Part shown: one piece after another, positions 27,000-36,455 of the stretch
Numbering within the stretch: position 1 is the first letter of the stretch
How the letters are laid out: each line of letters opens with the position of its first letter
Assembly: GCA_009363175.1 (NCBI GenBank)
Contig: CP045205.1
Coordinates: 1,922,001 to 1,986,000 of the forward strand
Direction: 5' to 3'
Origin: Citrobacter telavivensis
GTDB lineage: Bacteria > Pseudomonadota > Gammaproteobacteria > Enterobacterales > Enterobacteriaceae
DNA: 64,000 nt
Made by a program: the position numbers and the translations under genes
Notes under the pieces: model-generated
Told to the model about the DNA's origin: nothing
The model's input: only the letters and a program-made list of their open reading frames with translations
The model's database searches: none

Positions 27000-28541
27000 T
27001 CACGCAGCGATTTCCGGTGAGCGTTCTTCTTCGATTTTCAAACGCCAGCCGGTCACGGCTTCCCAGTACTGCTGTTCTTTTTCCAGATCGAGCAGAACCA
27101 GCGCGTTCTGGCTGAACCAGTCATGAGGGAAACGCAGGGTCCAGTGGTTGTCGTCGGTGATGAGCGTCAGCGTGGGAGGCGTGGTTGTGGCCTGACGCTG
27201 GTTGTTCAGCAGCACGCCAAGACGTAGCAGTTGAATGAGCGGCAGGAACTGCTTCTTCTTAAACAGCGTAAAGCGTGGGAGATCGTCCAGCTTAACCGCT
27301 TTACGATGGTAGCGAACCAGCGTCGCCATCATGGTTTGCTGCTCCTGATTAAAGCCGGGCAGATCGCTGTTTTGCAGAATATACGCCGAGTGGCGATGCA
27401 GGCCGCTGTGATTGATGTTCAGCCCAACCTCATGCAGCATTGCCGCCCATTTCAGCAGCGCCTCGAGCTGCGGATGCGCCAGCTTAGGCTGCTGTTCCTG
27501 CCATTGCTCATACATTTGCATGGTAGTTTCCAGCACGCGTCGAGCCTGCTCGCTGTCGATGTTGTACTGATTCGCCAGGCTGCTGGCGGTGCGGCTGCGA
27601 ACATCCTGATGACGGAAGCGACCTTCCATTTCGTACAACACGCCTTCGCGTAATGCACCATCGGAAAGGCGTAACTCGCGGATCGCTAGCGCATCAAAGA
27701 CACCGCACAAAATTGCCAGCCCCGGAACAAAGACCGCTTTTCGTTCCTCAGATAAACCCGGCAGGCTTAGCGCCTCGAAACTACGGTGTTGCAGCAGTTC
27801 GGCAACCAGCCTGTCCAGACGCTCAGGCGTGATGAAGCCGTCTTTCTCGCCCATTGCCAGGAGCACTTCATGCGCGGCTTTGATGGTGCCGGAGGCCCCT
27901 AATGCAACGTTCCAGCCCTGAATACGGAATTGCCAGGTCAAGGTTTCAAGCTTCTGCGCCGCCGCCATTCTGGCGCGCTGGAAGTTTTCCTGGCTAATAA
28001 CCCCGCCGGGGAAATAGATCTGCGCAAAGCTGACGCAGCCCATACGACGGCTTTCAACCAGCTTCGGTTCAAAGTTTTCGCCAATGACCAGTTCCGTCGA
28101 GCCGCCGCCAATGTCGATAACCAGCTTGCGGCCTTTCTCCGGTTGCGTATGCTCAACGCCCATAAAGATCAGGCGCGCCTCTTCATTGCCGGAAATGATT
28201 TCGATCGGATAAGGGATCACCTTTTCCGCGCGTTTGAGAAAATCGGTGGCGTTTTGTGCCTGACGAAGCGTATGCGTCCCGACGATACATACGCTGGAGG
28301 GGGCGAACCCCTGAAGGCGTTCAGCGAACAGCGACAGGCAGCTTAAGCCACGCTCCATCGCCTCTTCGCTCAGCATGTTGTCTTCGCCGAGACCATCCGC
28401 CAGATGCACGCGCTGCTTCAGACGGCCAATAATCTGCATGGCGCCATCCACCACACGGGCAATCACCATGTGAAAACTGTTTGAACCGAGGTCGACCGCC
28501 GCAAACTCCTGCGGTCGTGGGGTCTTATCATGTATTGGCAT
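27000..28541 (-). CDS. ppx: Exopolyphosphatase
   Basis: A 513-residue Ppx/GppA family enzyme, the E. coli length, that releases phosphate from polyphosphate ends. The actin-like ATPase fold shows AVDLGSNSFH at the N terminus and the DIGGGSTEL phosphate loop; a C-terminal HD-like helical domain follows (MLHEVGLNINHSGLHRHSAY). I use the ATG at 28541, since the longer frame runs into ppk. The start lies four bases after the ppk stop, so the two are co-transcribed. Confidence 0.97.
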   Translation of the reverse strand: MPIHDKTPRPQEFAAVDLGSNSFHMVIARVVDGAMQIIGRLKQRVHLADGLGEDNMLSEEAMERGLSCLSLFAERLQGFAPSSVCIVGTHTLRQAQNATDFLKRAEKVIPYPIEIISGNEEARLIFMGVEHTQPEKGRKLVIDIGGGSTELVIGENFEPKLVESRRMGCVSFAQIYFPGGVISQENFQRARMAAAQKLETLTWQFRIQGWNVALGASGTIKAAHEVLLAMGEKDGFITPERLDRLVAELLQHRSFEALSLPGLSEERKAVFVPGLAILCGVFDALAIRELRLSDGALREGVLYEMEGRFRHQDVRSRTASSLANQYNIDSEQARRVLETTMQMYEQWQEQQPKLAHPQLEALLKWAAMLHEVGLNINHSGLHRHSAYILQNSDLPGFNQEQQTMMATLVRYHRKAVKLDDLPRFTLFKKKQFLPLIQLLRLGVLLNNQRQATTTPPTLTLITDDNHWTLRFPHDWFSQNALVLLDLEKEQQYWEAVTGWRLKIEEERSPEIAA

Positions 28542-28545
28542 AGCG

Positions 28546-30612
28546 TTAGTCAGATTGTTCGAGTGATTTGATATAGTCGTAAATAGCCAACTGCGACTGC
28601 ACTTTGCGGCGGTTTCCACGCGGCACGTAGCGATTGCTCAGTTCTTTATCGATGTAGCGGGCTTTTACCGTATCGCTGAACAGGATGTCAACAATATCCA
28701 GCACCTGCTGCTTCAGACGTGGGTCGAGCAGCGGCGTCGCTACCTCAATGCGGTAGTCGATATTACGCGTCATCCAGTCCGCGGAGGAGAGATAGACCTG
28801 CTTATCGCCGCCGTTCTCGAAGATGTACACCCGGTCATGCTCAAGATAACGGTCCACAATGCTGATGACACGGATATTATCGCTGATACCTTCCAGATTC
28901 GGAATGAGTGAGCACATGCCGCGAATCAACAGATTCACCGCCACACCGGAGCTGGATGCGGCATACAGTCGATCGACCAGCCCTTTATCCACCAGGTTAT
29001 TCAGCTTCAATGTGATGCCGGAGGGCAGTCCCTGCTGGGCGTTGGCTATTTCACGATCGATCATTTCATACAGCAGGCGGCGCGAGTTCTGCGGCGAGAC
29101 CAGCAGATAATCGAACGTCACCGGGCGATACGGGTTCTCGATGAAATTGAACACCCGGCGGACTTCGTTAGTGATCCGCGCATCGGCGGTCAGCAGCGAA
29201 TAGTCGGTATACAGGCGGGCGGTTTTTTCGTTGAAGTTACCGGTGCCGATATGGGCGTAACGCACGACCTCTTCGCCTTCTTTACGCGAAATCAGGAACA
29301 GCTTGGCGTGAATTTTTAAGCCTGGCGCAGAGAAGATCACGTGAACGCCCGCTTCCGTCAGACGCTTCGCCCAGTGGATGTTAGCCTCTTCGTCAAAACG
29401 TGCCTGCAGTTCCACCACCACAGTGACTTTTTTACCGTTATGGGCGGCGTGGATCATGGCGTCGATAATGCGCGAGTCTTTCGCGACGCGGTAGATATTG
29501 ATTTTGATCGCCAGCACGCTGGGGTCAAACGATGCCTGACGCAACAGTTCCAGTACGTGCTCAAAGGTATGATACGGATAGTAGAGCAGCACATCGCGCT
29601 CGCGAATGGCGTCAAATCCGTTACGGAATTTTTCTTTATCGAACCAGATGTGACGCAGACGCGGGAGCGGCTTATTCACCAGATTCGCTTTGCCCACATT
29701 GGGAAAATTAATGAAATCTTTAAAGTTGTGATAGCGCCCGCCGGGAACGATAGAGTCGTAGCGTGAAATCGTCAGCTTCTCGCGCAGCACTTCAACCAGC
29801 GCATTAGGCATGTCGCGCTGATAGACAAAACGCACGGGCTCGGCGGTCAGACGCTGTTTCAGACTGGAGGACATTAGCTCCATCAGGCTGGATTCCATCT
29901 CGTGGACCAGATCGTACTCGGCATCACGGGTCATTTTCATGGAATAGGCGTTCAGCGCGTCATAATCAAAGAAGCCCTTAAAGATATCGTCCAGGCAGTA
30001 GCGCAGAATGTTGTCCAGCAAGATCATCGGCTTGCGGCGACGCGGGGCTTCCGGCGGCAGATTCACAAAGCGAGGAACCTTGTCAGACGGAATTTCCAGC
30101 AGCGCATAGCGAATTGTGTCGCCACGAATAATTTCGACTGCCAGATAGGTGTAATCATCCTTCAGGAACTGCACCAGATCCGTTTCGCGGTTAATTAAAA
30201 TCGGGGTGATGTGCTGGCGCAGATACTGTTTGAAGTAGTGGCGCAACCAGCTTTGTTGATTGACCGACAGCTGACGCTCGTTAATCAGGAAGATCTGATT
30301 ACGCGCCATCTCCAGCAGCAGTTCGTTATACAAGCCATCGAATTCCTGGTCGGCTTTCAGCACGCGGGACTGGATTTTGCCTAACAGGTGGCGAGAATGC
30401 GAATTTGAACCCTGTTCTTCACTGATGATGATGCGGCGTTTGAGTTCTGCGAAGCGAACTTTGTAGAATTCATCCAGGTTATTGGAATAGATGCCTAAGA
30501 AACGCATCCGTTCTATCAGCGGGTTTGATTTATCCGCAGCTTCCTGAAGCACACGTTCGTTGAACGCTAACCAGCTCAGCTCTTTCTCGATGTATAGCTT
30601 TTCCTGACCCAT
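28546..30612 (-). CDS. ppk: Polyphosphate kinase
   Basis: A 688-residue PPK1, the E. coli length, that makes long-chain polyphosphate from ATP. It has the N, H and two PLD-like C domains. The autophosphorylated histidine lies in the LKIHAKL motif (about residue 435) and a second catalytic His in YAHIGTGNFNEKTARLYTD. It is membrane-associated and paired with the opposing enzyme Ppx four bases downstream. Confidence 0.98.
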   Translation of the reverse strand: MGQEKLYIEKELSWLAFNERVLQEAADKSNPLIERMRFLGIYSNNLDEFYKVRFAELKRRIIISEEQGSNSHSRHLLGKIQSRVLKADQEFDGLYNELLLEMARNQIFLINERQLSVNQQSWLRHYFKQYLRQHITPILINRETDLVQFLKDDYTYLAVEIIRGDTIRYALLEIPSDKVPRFVNLPPEAPRRRKPMILLDNILRYCLDDIFKGFFDYDALNAYSMKMTRDAEYDLVHEMESSLMELMSSSLKQRLTAEPVRFVYQRDMPNALVEVLREKLTISRYDSIVPGGRYHNFKDFINFPNVGKANLVNKPLPRLRHIWFDKEKFRNGFDAIRERDVLLYYPYHTFEHVLELLRQASFDPSVLAIKINIYRVAKDSRIIDAMIHAAHNGKKVTVVVELQARFDEEANIHWAKRLTEAGVHVIFSAPGLKIHAKLFLISRKEGEEVVRYAHIGTGNFNEKTARLYTDYSLLTADARITNEVRRVFNFIENPYRPVTFDYLLVSPQNSRRLLYEMIDREIANAQQGLPSGITLKLNNLVDKGLVDRLYAASSSGVAVNLLIRGMCSLIPNLEGISDNIRVISIVDRYLEHDRVYIFENGGDKQVYLSSADWMTRNIDYRIEVATPLLDPRLKQQVLDIVDILFSDTVKARYIDKELSNRYVPRGNRRKVQSQLAIYDYIKSLEQSD

Positions 30613-30761
30613 TAATACTTATACTCCGTTTTATTCACGGGACACTGCCTGATTATTATGGCGAGCATTGCGCTCAGATGTCCAACTGTGCCAGAAAAGT
30701 ATGACAATAAACCGTCCGATCGCAAAGAGGAAGGGGGACTGGGGGGTTGAAGAGAACAGCA

Positions 30762-30792
30762 GGCCGGATAAAGGATGACGTCCGATATCCGG
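30762..30792. repeat. REP-like palindrome between purN and ppk
   Basis: GCCGGATAAAGGATGACGTCCGATATCCGGC has GCCGGATA/TATCCGGC ends, in the style of REP elements. It sits between the purN stop and the ppk start. The rest of this 187-base gap shows no gene. Confidence 0.6.
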
Positions 30793-30799
30793 CTCGGTT

Positions 30800-31438
30800 T
30801 TATTCGTCGGCAGCGTAACCCTGTGGCGGCAGGCGAACACCGTCCAGCCAGGCGGCGTTATCGTGCATTTTCAGTCGCCCATCCACAAACCAACTGACCA
30901 CCAGTGGATAAATGGCGTGTTCCTGTACCTGAACGCGAGCGGTGATTTCATCCTCGTCATCGCCTTCAAAGACCGGGACTTTGGACTGCAAAATGACCGG
31001 TCCGCCGTCGAGTTCGTCAGTCACAAAGTGGACCGACGTGCCGTGTTCCTCATCGCCATTTTCCAGTGCCTGACGGTGGGTGTGTAAACCGGGGTATTTG
31101 GGCAGCAGGGAAGGGTGAATATTCAGCAACCGTCCGTTGTAGTGTGCGACGAACGCCGGGCTCAGAATGCGCATGAAACCGGCCAGCACCACCACGTCAG
31201 GCTCATAAGCGTCGATCTCAAGGATCAGTTCGCGGTCAAACGCTTCACGGCTGGAAAACTGGTCAGCCGTCAGCGTATGGGCAGGGATTGCCGCTTTTCT
31301 GGCTCGCTCAAGGCCGAACGCGTCGGCCTTGTTGCTGAATACTGCCCGCAGGGTGCCGTTGATTTTCTTCGCTTTGCAGGCATCAATAATCGCCTGCAAA
31401 TTGCTTCCGTTACCGGAAATAAGCACCACAATATTCAT
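30800..31438 (-). CDS. purN: GAR formyltransferase 1
   Basis: A 212-residue formyl-THF-dependent glycinamide ribonucleotide transformylase, step 3 of purine synthesis. Visible motifs are GNGSNLQAII (substrate phosphate loop), HPSLLPKYPG (catalytic Asn-His-Asp region) and VHFVTDELDGGPVI. The start overlaps the purM stop in a TAATG-type junction, so the two genes are translationally coupled under the PurR box upstream of purM. Confidence 0.97.
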   Translation of the reverse strand: MNIVVLISGNGSNLQAIIDACKAKKINGTLRAVFSNKADAFGLERARKAAIPAHTLTADQFSSREAFDRELILEIDAYEPDVVVLAGFMRILSPAFVAHYNGRLLNIHPSLLPKYPGLHTHRQALENGDEEHGTSVHFVTDELDGGPVILQSKVPVFEGDDEDEITARVQVQEHAIYPLVVSWFVDGRLKMHDNAAWLDGVRLPPQGYAADE

Positions 31439-32475
31439 TATTCAATAACCACACGCTGCGCGGAGTCAGACGCTTTGATGACGCCGATTTTCCACGCGTC
31501 TTCACCTTTTGCTTTAAGCAGGGCAAGGGCGTTGTCCACTTCCGCCGCTGGCAGGGCAATGACCATGCCGACGCCGCAGTTAAAGGTACGATACATTTCA
31601 TGCTGGCTGACGTTACCGGCCTGCTGCAGCCAGTTAAAGACCGCTGGCCACTGCCAGGAGGACTCATCGATCACCGCCTGTGTGTTGTCCGGCAGGACGC
31701 GCGGAATGTTTTCCCAGAAGCCGCCGCCGGTCAGGTGCGCGATAGCGTGCACATCAACCTTCTCGATCAGTTCCAGAATCGATTTCACGTAGATACGGGT
31801 CGGCGCCAGCAGGTGATCGGCCAACGGTTTGCCTTCCAGATCCGTTGTTTCTGGATCGCAACCGCTGACGTCCACAATTTTACGTACCAGTGAGTAACCG
31901 TTGGAGTGTGGGCCGCTGGAACCCAACGCAATCAGCACATCGCCATCGGTCACTTTGGAACCGTCGATGATTTCTGATTTTTCTACTACGCCGACGCAGA
32001 AACCGGCGACGTCATAATCTTCACCGTGATACATCCCGGGCATTTCCGCCGTTTCCCCGCCAACCAGCGCGCAGCCGGACTGCAGACAACCTTCTGCGAT
32101 ACCCTGAATCACGCTGGCTGCGGTATCCACATCCAGTTTACCAGTGGCATAGTAGTCGAGGAAAAACAGCGGTTCAGCACCCTGAACCACCAGGTCGTTG
32201 ACGCACATCGCCACGAGATCGATGCCGATGGTATCGTGACGTTTCAGATCCATCGCCAGACGCAGTTTTGTCCCTACGCCATCAGTGCCGGAAACCAGTA
32301 CCGGTTCACGATATTTTTGCGGCAATGCGCACAGCGCACCGAAGCCACCCAGACCACCCATTACTTCCGGGCGGCGAGTTTTCTTCACTACGCCTTTGAT
32401 TCGATCCACCAGAGCATTACCCGCGTCAATATCAACACCGGCATCTTTGTAGCTAAGAGAGGTTTTATCGGTCAC
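31438..32475 (-). CDS. purM: AIR synthetase
   Basis: A 345-residue phosphoribosylformylglycinamidine cyclo-ligase, step 5 of purine synthesis. The glycine-rich PEVMGGLGGFGALC and GTDGVGTKLRLA motifs are typical of the PurM ATPase fold. The start is GTG at 32475, matching the family N terminus (TDKTSLSYKDAG); another GTG five codons upstream is possible but less likely. Confidence 0.97.
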   Translation of the reverse strand: MTDKTSLSYKDAGVDIDAGNALVDRIKGVVKKTRRPEVMGGLGGFGALCALPQKYREPVLVSGTDGVGTKLRLAMDLKRHDTIGIDLVAMCVNDLVVQGAEPLFFLDYYATGKLDVDTAASVIQGIAEGCLQSGCALVGGETAEMPGMYHGEDYDVAGFCVGVVEKSEIIDGSKVTDGDVLIALGSSGPHSNGYSLVRKIVDVSGCDPETTDLEGKPLADHLLAPTRIYVKSILELIEKVDVHAIAHLTGGGFWENIPRVLPDNTQAVIDESSWQWPAVFNWLQQAGNVSQHEMYRTFNCGVGMVIALPAAEVDNALALLKAKGEDAWKIGVIKASDSAQRVVIE

Positions 32476-32535
32476 TGCCTGGTTCCCCACGTTTTCTTAC
32501 GGTAAAAGTAAAATTCGGCGCAATTCTAACAGGGA

Positions 32536-32551
32536 AAGCAAACGTTTGCGA
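32536..32551 (-). promoter_or_regulatory. PurR operator of purMN
   Basis: AAGCAAACGTTTGCGA matches 14 of 16 bases of the PurR consensus ACGCAAACGTTTGCGT, about 60 bases upstream of the purM start. It should repress purMN when hypoxanthine or guanine is available. Confidence 0.88.
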
Positions 32552-32635
32552 GCCTGCGTTACATCCGTTTTTATCTGTCGATTTTTGCTGCATTTTCTCC
32601 GCGATGGCTCGTTTTTATGACTTGACCCACGAAAA

Positions 32636-32706
32636 TGAAACCGGGTTCAGTTTCCTCCTTGAAAGCATTGAAGGGATTGCTCAGTATCTTACTGAAACCG
32701 GTTTCT
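32636..32706 (+). promoter_or_regulatory. Promoter with paired LacI-family operators before the GH1 gene
   Basis: TGAAACCGGGTTCA (32636-32649) and the near-perfect palindrome TGAAACCGGTTTCT (32693-32706) have centres 57 bases apart. Between them lie TTGAAA (32659-32664) and CAGTAT (32682-32687) with 17-base spacing, so the second operator covers the start site. The half-site TGAAACC is like that I recall for AscG, the E. coli repressor of a beta-glucoside operon. No regulator gene is nearby, so control in trans is inferred. Confidence 0.65.
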
Positions 32707-32737
32707 GTTTTGCCATTGCGAATCAACGAGGGAAACT

Positions 32738-34168
32738 ATGTCTGGATTTAATGCGAATTTCATGTGGGGTGGGGCGGTTGCGGCTCACCAACTCGAGGGC
32801 GGTTGGCAGGAAGGGGGAAAAGGCGTCAGCGTTGCCGACGTTATGACGGCGGGGGCTCACTGCGTGGCGCGTGAAATCACCGATGGTGTGCTGCCGGGGA
32901 AAAACTATCCTAACCACGAGGCGATCGATTTCTATCACCGCTACAAAGAGGACATCAGGCTGTTCGCGGAAATGGGCTTTAAATGTTTTCGCACCTCCAT
33001 TGCCTGGACGCGTATTTTCCCGCGCGGGGATGAAACGCAGCCAAACGAGGCCGGACTGCAATTTTACGATGACTTGTTTGATGAATGCCTGAAGTTCGGC
33101 ATTGAACCGGTGATTACCCTGTCGCATTTCGAAATGCCCTACCATCTGGTGACGGAGTATGGCGGCTGGCGCAACCGGAAGCTGATCGACTTTTTTGTCC
33201 GCTTCGCAAAAGTGGTCTTTACCCGCTATCAGCATAAAGTGAAGTACTGGATGACCTTCAATGAGATCAACAACCAGGCCAATTTCCATGAGGATTTTGC
33301 GCCGTTTACGAACTCTGGTCTGAAGTATCAGCCTGGCGAAGATCGTGAACCCGTGATGTACCAGGCCGCGCATTACGAGCTAGTGGCCAGTGCGCTGGCG
33401 GTGAAGGTCGCACGAGACATTAACCCGTCGTTACAGATAGGCTGCATGATTGCCATGTGCCCAATCTACCCACTGACCTGTGCGCCGAATGACATGATGA
33501 TGGCGATGAATGCCATGCACCGTCGCTACTGGTTTACCGACGTGCATGTGCGGGGGAAATATCCGCAGCATATCCTCAACTATTTTGCGCGCCGCGAGTT
33601 TGACCTTGATATTACTGAGGAAGACCGCGTTGCCCTGTCTGAAGGCTGTGTGGATTACATCGGCTTCAGCTACTACATGTCGTTTGCTACCAAAGCGACG
33701 GACGATAATCCACAGCTCGATTATGACGAGAGTAAAAGCCTCGTTTCCAACCCCTACGTACAGAAATCGGACTGGGGCTGGCAGATTGATCCGGTGGGGC
33801 TGCGCTATTCGCTGAACTGGTTCTGGGATCACTACCAGCTACCGTTGTTTATCGTTGAGAACGGGTTTGGCGCGATTGATGTTCAGCAACCGGACGGCAC
33901 CGTGGACGACAGTTATCGTATTGAATACATGGCCGCGCACATTCGCGAGATGAAAAAAGCGGTCGAAGAGGATGGCGTGGACCTGATGGGTTATACCCCA
34001 TGGGGATGTATCGATCTGGTCTCTGCGGGAACGGGTGAAATGAAAAAACGCTACGGGTTTATCTACGTCGATAAAAATAATGACGGTAGCGGGACGCTGG
34101 CACGGCGGCCTAAAAAATCTTTCGCCTGGTATCAGCAGGTGATAAAAAGCAACGGTGAATCCCTCTGA
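32738..34168 (+). CDS. GH1 6-phospho-beta-glucosidase (BglA-like)
   Basis: A 476-residue glycoside hydrolase family 1 enzyme, similar along its length to E. coli BglA (479). The acid/base Glu176 is in TFNEI and the nucleophile Glu374 in VENGF. The C-terminal Ser/Lys/Tyr pattern (SAGTGEMKKRYG) that binds the 6-phosphate is present. It should cleave phosphorylated beta-glucosides (cellobiose-6P, arbutin-6P, salicin-6P) brought in by a PTS. It sits alone between divergent purM and upp, where E. coli K-12 has no such gene, so it is an insertion or a lineage-specific retention. It is named by family, as orthology to BglA itself is unlikely. Confidence 0.9.
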   Translation: MSGFNANFMWGGAVAAHQLEGGWQEGGKGVSVADVMTAGAHCVAREITDGVLPGKNYPNHEAIDFYHRYKEDIRLFAEMGFKCFRTSIAWTRIFPRGDETQPNEAGLQFYDDLFDECLKFGIEPVITLSHFEMPYHLVTEYGGWRNRKLIDFFVRFAKVVFTRYQHKVKYWMTFNEINNQANFHEDFAPFTNSGLKYQPGEDREPVMYQAAHYELVASALAVKVARDINPSLQIGCMIAMCPIYPLTCAPNDMMMAMNAMHRRYWFTDVHVRGKYPQHILNYFARREFDLDITEEDRVALSEGCVDYIGFSYYMSFATKATDDNPQLDYDESKSLVSNPYVQKSDWGWQIDPVGLRYSLNWFWDHYQLPLFIVENGFGAIDVQQPDGTVDDSYRIEYMAAHIREMKKAVEEDGVDLMGYTPWGCIDLVSAGTGEMKKRYGFIYVDKNNDGSGTLARRPKKSFAWYQQVIKSNGESL

Positions 34169-34188
34169 TTTCAGCCACTTGACACCCA

Positions 34189-34216
34189 GCCCCGCACAGA
34201 ATGCGGGGCGTGTTTT
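34189..34216 (+). terminator. Terminator after the GH1 gene
   Basis: The stem GCCCCGC-ACAGAAT-GCGGGGC is followed by GTGTTTT, closing the single-gene unit before the upp promoter. Confidence 0.75.
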
Positions 34217-34273
34217 ATACTCATCACCCAAACGTATACCACTTTGCTTGATCCAGGTCATGCATACGTTATG

Positions 34274-34316
34274 TTGCGCCAGAGAGGAAAAGCGGTATAA
34301 TCCGGCGATTTTTTTG
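34274..34316 (+). promoter_or_regulatory. upp promoter with UTP-sensitive start region
   Basis: TATAAT (34296-34301) is followed by GATTTTTTTG (34307-34316). In E. coli upp the same GAT-run start region allows UTP-dependent choice between G and A starts with reiterative U addition, so that high UTP lowers upp expression. A possible -35 is TTGCGC (34274-34279). Confidence 0.7.
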
Positions 34317-34349
34317 TGGTTGCCACTCGTCTGAGGAAAGGAGAAGAGT

Positions 34350-34976
34350 ATGAAGATCGTGGAAGTCAAACACCCACTCGTCAAACACAAGCTGGGTCTG
34401 ATGCGTGAGAACGATATCAGCACCAAACGCTTTCGTGAACTCGCCTCGGAAGTAGGCAGTCTGCTGACCTACGAAGCGACTGCGGGCCTGGAAACTGAAA
34501 AAGTGACCATTGAAGGCTGGAATGGTCCGGTCGAAGTGGATCAAATCAAAGGCAAAAAAATTACCGTCGTGCCTATCCTGCGCGCAGGCCTGGGGATGAT
34601 GGACGGCGTGCTGGAAAACGTGCCAAGCGCGCGTATCAGCGTGGTCGGCATGTACCGTAACGAAGAGACGCTGGAGCCGGTCCCGTATTTCCAGAAGCTG
34701 GTTTCTAACATTGACGAGCGCATGGCGCTGATCGTCGACCCGATGCTGGCGACCGGGGGGTCCGTTATCGCAACCATCGATCTGCTGAAAAAAGCGGGCT
34801 GCAGCAGCATTAAAGTGCTGGTGCTGGTGGCGGCACCGGAAGGCATCGCCGCGCTGGAAAAAGCGCATCCGGATGTGGAACTGTACACCGCATCGATCGA
34901 CCAGGGCTTAAACGAGCACGGATACATTATTCCGGGGCTTGGTGATGCCGGCGATAAGATTTTTGGTACCAAGTAA
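34350..34976 (+). CDS. upp: Uracil phosphoribosyltransferase
   Basis: A 208-residue type I PRTase, the E. coli length, converting uracil and PRPP to UMP. The PRPP loop is VDPMLATGGSV and the uracil-binding C terminus reads YIIPGLGDAGDKIFGTK. GGAGAAGAG precedes the ATG. It forms an operon with the uracil permease uraA, 95 bases downstream across an attenuator-like hairpin. Confidence 0.98.
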   Translation: MKIVEVKHPLVKHKLGLMRENDISTKRFRELASEVGSLLTYEATAGLETEKVTIEGWNGPVEVDQIKGKKITVVPILRAGLGMMDGVLENVPSARISVVGMYRNEETLEPVPYFQKLVSNIDERMALIVDPMLATGGSVIATIDLLKKAGCSSIKVLVLVAAPEGIAALEKAHPDVELYTASIDQGLNEHGYIIPGLGDAGDKIFGTK

Positions 34977-34992
34977 GTGAATAATGACTAAA

Positions 34993-35021
34993 TAGCCGAC
35001 TTTAAGAGTCGGCTTTTTTTT
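34993..35021 (+). terminator. Intrinsic terminator/attenuator between upp and uraA
   Basis: AGCCGACT-TTA-AGAGTCGGCTTTTTTTTG is a strong stem with eight T residues. As uraA follows in the same direction, it probably lowers uraA expression relative to upp. Confidence 0.85.
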
Positions 35022-35071
35022 GAATAAAACAACTCAACAGCTAATGACCATCACACTCAGAGGAAAACACT

Positions 35072-36361
35072 ATGACGCGCCGTGCTATCGGGGTGAGTGA
35101 AAGACCGCCGCTTTTACAGACAATCCCGCTTAGTTTGCAACACCTGTTCGCCATGTTTGGCGCAACCGTGCTGGTGCCAGTTCTGTTTCATATTAACCCG
35201 GCCACCGTTCTGTTATTCAACGGGATCGGGACATTGCTGTATCTCTTTATCTGTAAAGGAAAAATCCCGGCCTATTTAGGCTCAAGCTTCGCCTTTATCT
35301 CACCGGTTTTGCTGTTGCTGCCGTTGGGATATGAAGTGGCGCTGGGCGGCTTCATCATGTGTGGCGTGCTGTTCTGCCTGGTGTCTTTCATTGTGAAGAA
35401 AGCCGGTACCGGCTGGCTGGACGTTATGTTTCCTCCTGCGGCAATGGGCGCAATCGTTGCCGTCATCGGTCTGGAACTGGCAGGCGTTGCCGCCGGAATG
35501 GCCGGACTGCTGCCTGCGGAAGGACAAACTGCGGACTCAAAGACCATCATTATCTCGATGGTGACGTTGGCGGTTACCGTGTTCGGCTCGGTGCTGTTCC
35601 GCGGTTTCCTCGCGATCATCCCTATCCTGATTGGGGTACTGGCAGGTTATGCGTTGTCATTTGCGATGGGCGTGGTCGATACCACACCGATTGCCGAGGC
35701 GCACTGGTTTGCACTGCCGACCTTCTACACTCCTCGCTTTGAGTGGTTCGCTATTCTGACCATTCTGCCTGCGGCGCTGGTGGTGATTGCCGAACACGTT
35801 GGTCACCTGGTGGTGACAGCGAATATCGTCAAAAAGGATCTGGTTCGCGATCCGGGCCTGCATCGCTCGATGTTTGCTAACGGTCTGTCGACGGTGATTT
35901 CCGGCTTCTTTGGCTCCACGCCGAACACCACTTACGGTGAGAACATTGGCGTAATGGCGATCACGCGTGTTTACAGCACCTGGGTGATCGGCGGTGCGGC
36001 GATTTTTGCCATTCTGCTCTCCTGCGTCGGCAAACTGGCGGCGGCTATCCAGATAATCCCACTGCCGGTTATGGGCGGGGTGTCATTGCTGTTGTACGGA
36101 GTGATCGGCGCGTCCGGTATTCGCGTGCTGATTGAATCGAAAGTGGATTACAACAAAGCGCAGAACCTGATCCTGACCTCCGTTATCCTGATAATCGGCG
36201 TCAGCGGGGCGAAGGTACACATTGGTGCGGCGGAGCTGAAAGGGATGGCGCTGGCGACAATCGTTGGGATCGCGCTGAGCCTGATCTTCAAGCTGATCTC
36301 TGTCCTGCGCCCGGAAGAAGTGGTGCTGGACGCGGAAGATGCGGATACGCCGCAACAGTAA
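35072..36361 (+). CDS. uraA: Uracil:proton symporter UraA
   Basis: A 429-residue NCS2/NAT family inner-membrane transporter with about 14 membrane segments and the E. coli length. The NAT signature region is seen in PNTTYGENIGVMAITRVYS, and conserved Glu residues sit in the substrate-binding helices (AEHVGHLV and YGENIG). It feeds uracil to Upp. Confidence 0.97.
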   Translation: MTRRAIGVSERPPLLQTIPLSLQHLFAMFGATVLVPVLFHINPATVLLFNGIGTLLYLFICKGKIPAYLGSSFAFISPVLLLLPLGYEVALGGFIMCGVLFCLVSFIVKKAGTGWLDVMFPPAAMGAIVAVIGLELAGVAAGMAGLLPAEGQTADSKTIIISMVTLAVTVFGSVLFRGFLAIIPILIGVLAGYALSFAMGVVDTTPIAEAHWFALPTFYTPRFEWFAILTILPAALVVIAEHVGHLVVTANIVKKDLVRDPGLHRSMFANGLSTVISGFFGSTPNTTYGENIGVMAITRVYSTWVIGGAAIFAILLSCVGKLAAAIQIIPLPVMGGVSLLLYGVIGASGIRVLIESKVDYNKAQNLILTSVILIIGVSGAKVHIGAAELKGMALATIVGIALSLIFKLISVLRPEEVVLDAEDADTPQQ

Positions 36362-36455
36362 CATGGGATCCGGGCAGTGATGCTGCCCGGTTCTAACACG
36401 ACAGAATTCTGTGATAAACTCATCGCGATTGAATGAAATCTGGATTGAGGTCTCT

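Noticed and set aside
32604..32846. 80-codon plus-strand frame overlapping the GH1 start
   Set aside because: It covers the promoter and operators and runs out of frame into the GH1 gene; no ribosome-binding site.
32723..33373. 216-codon minus-strand frame opposite the GH1 gene
   Set aside because: Antisense shadow of an enzyme with all catalytic residues in the other strand.
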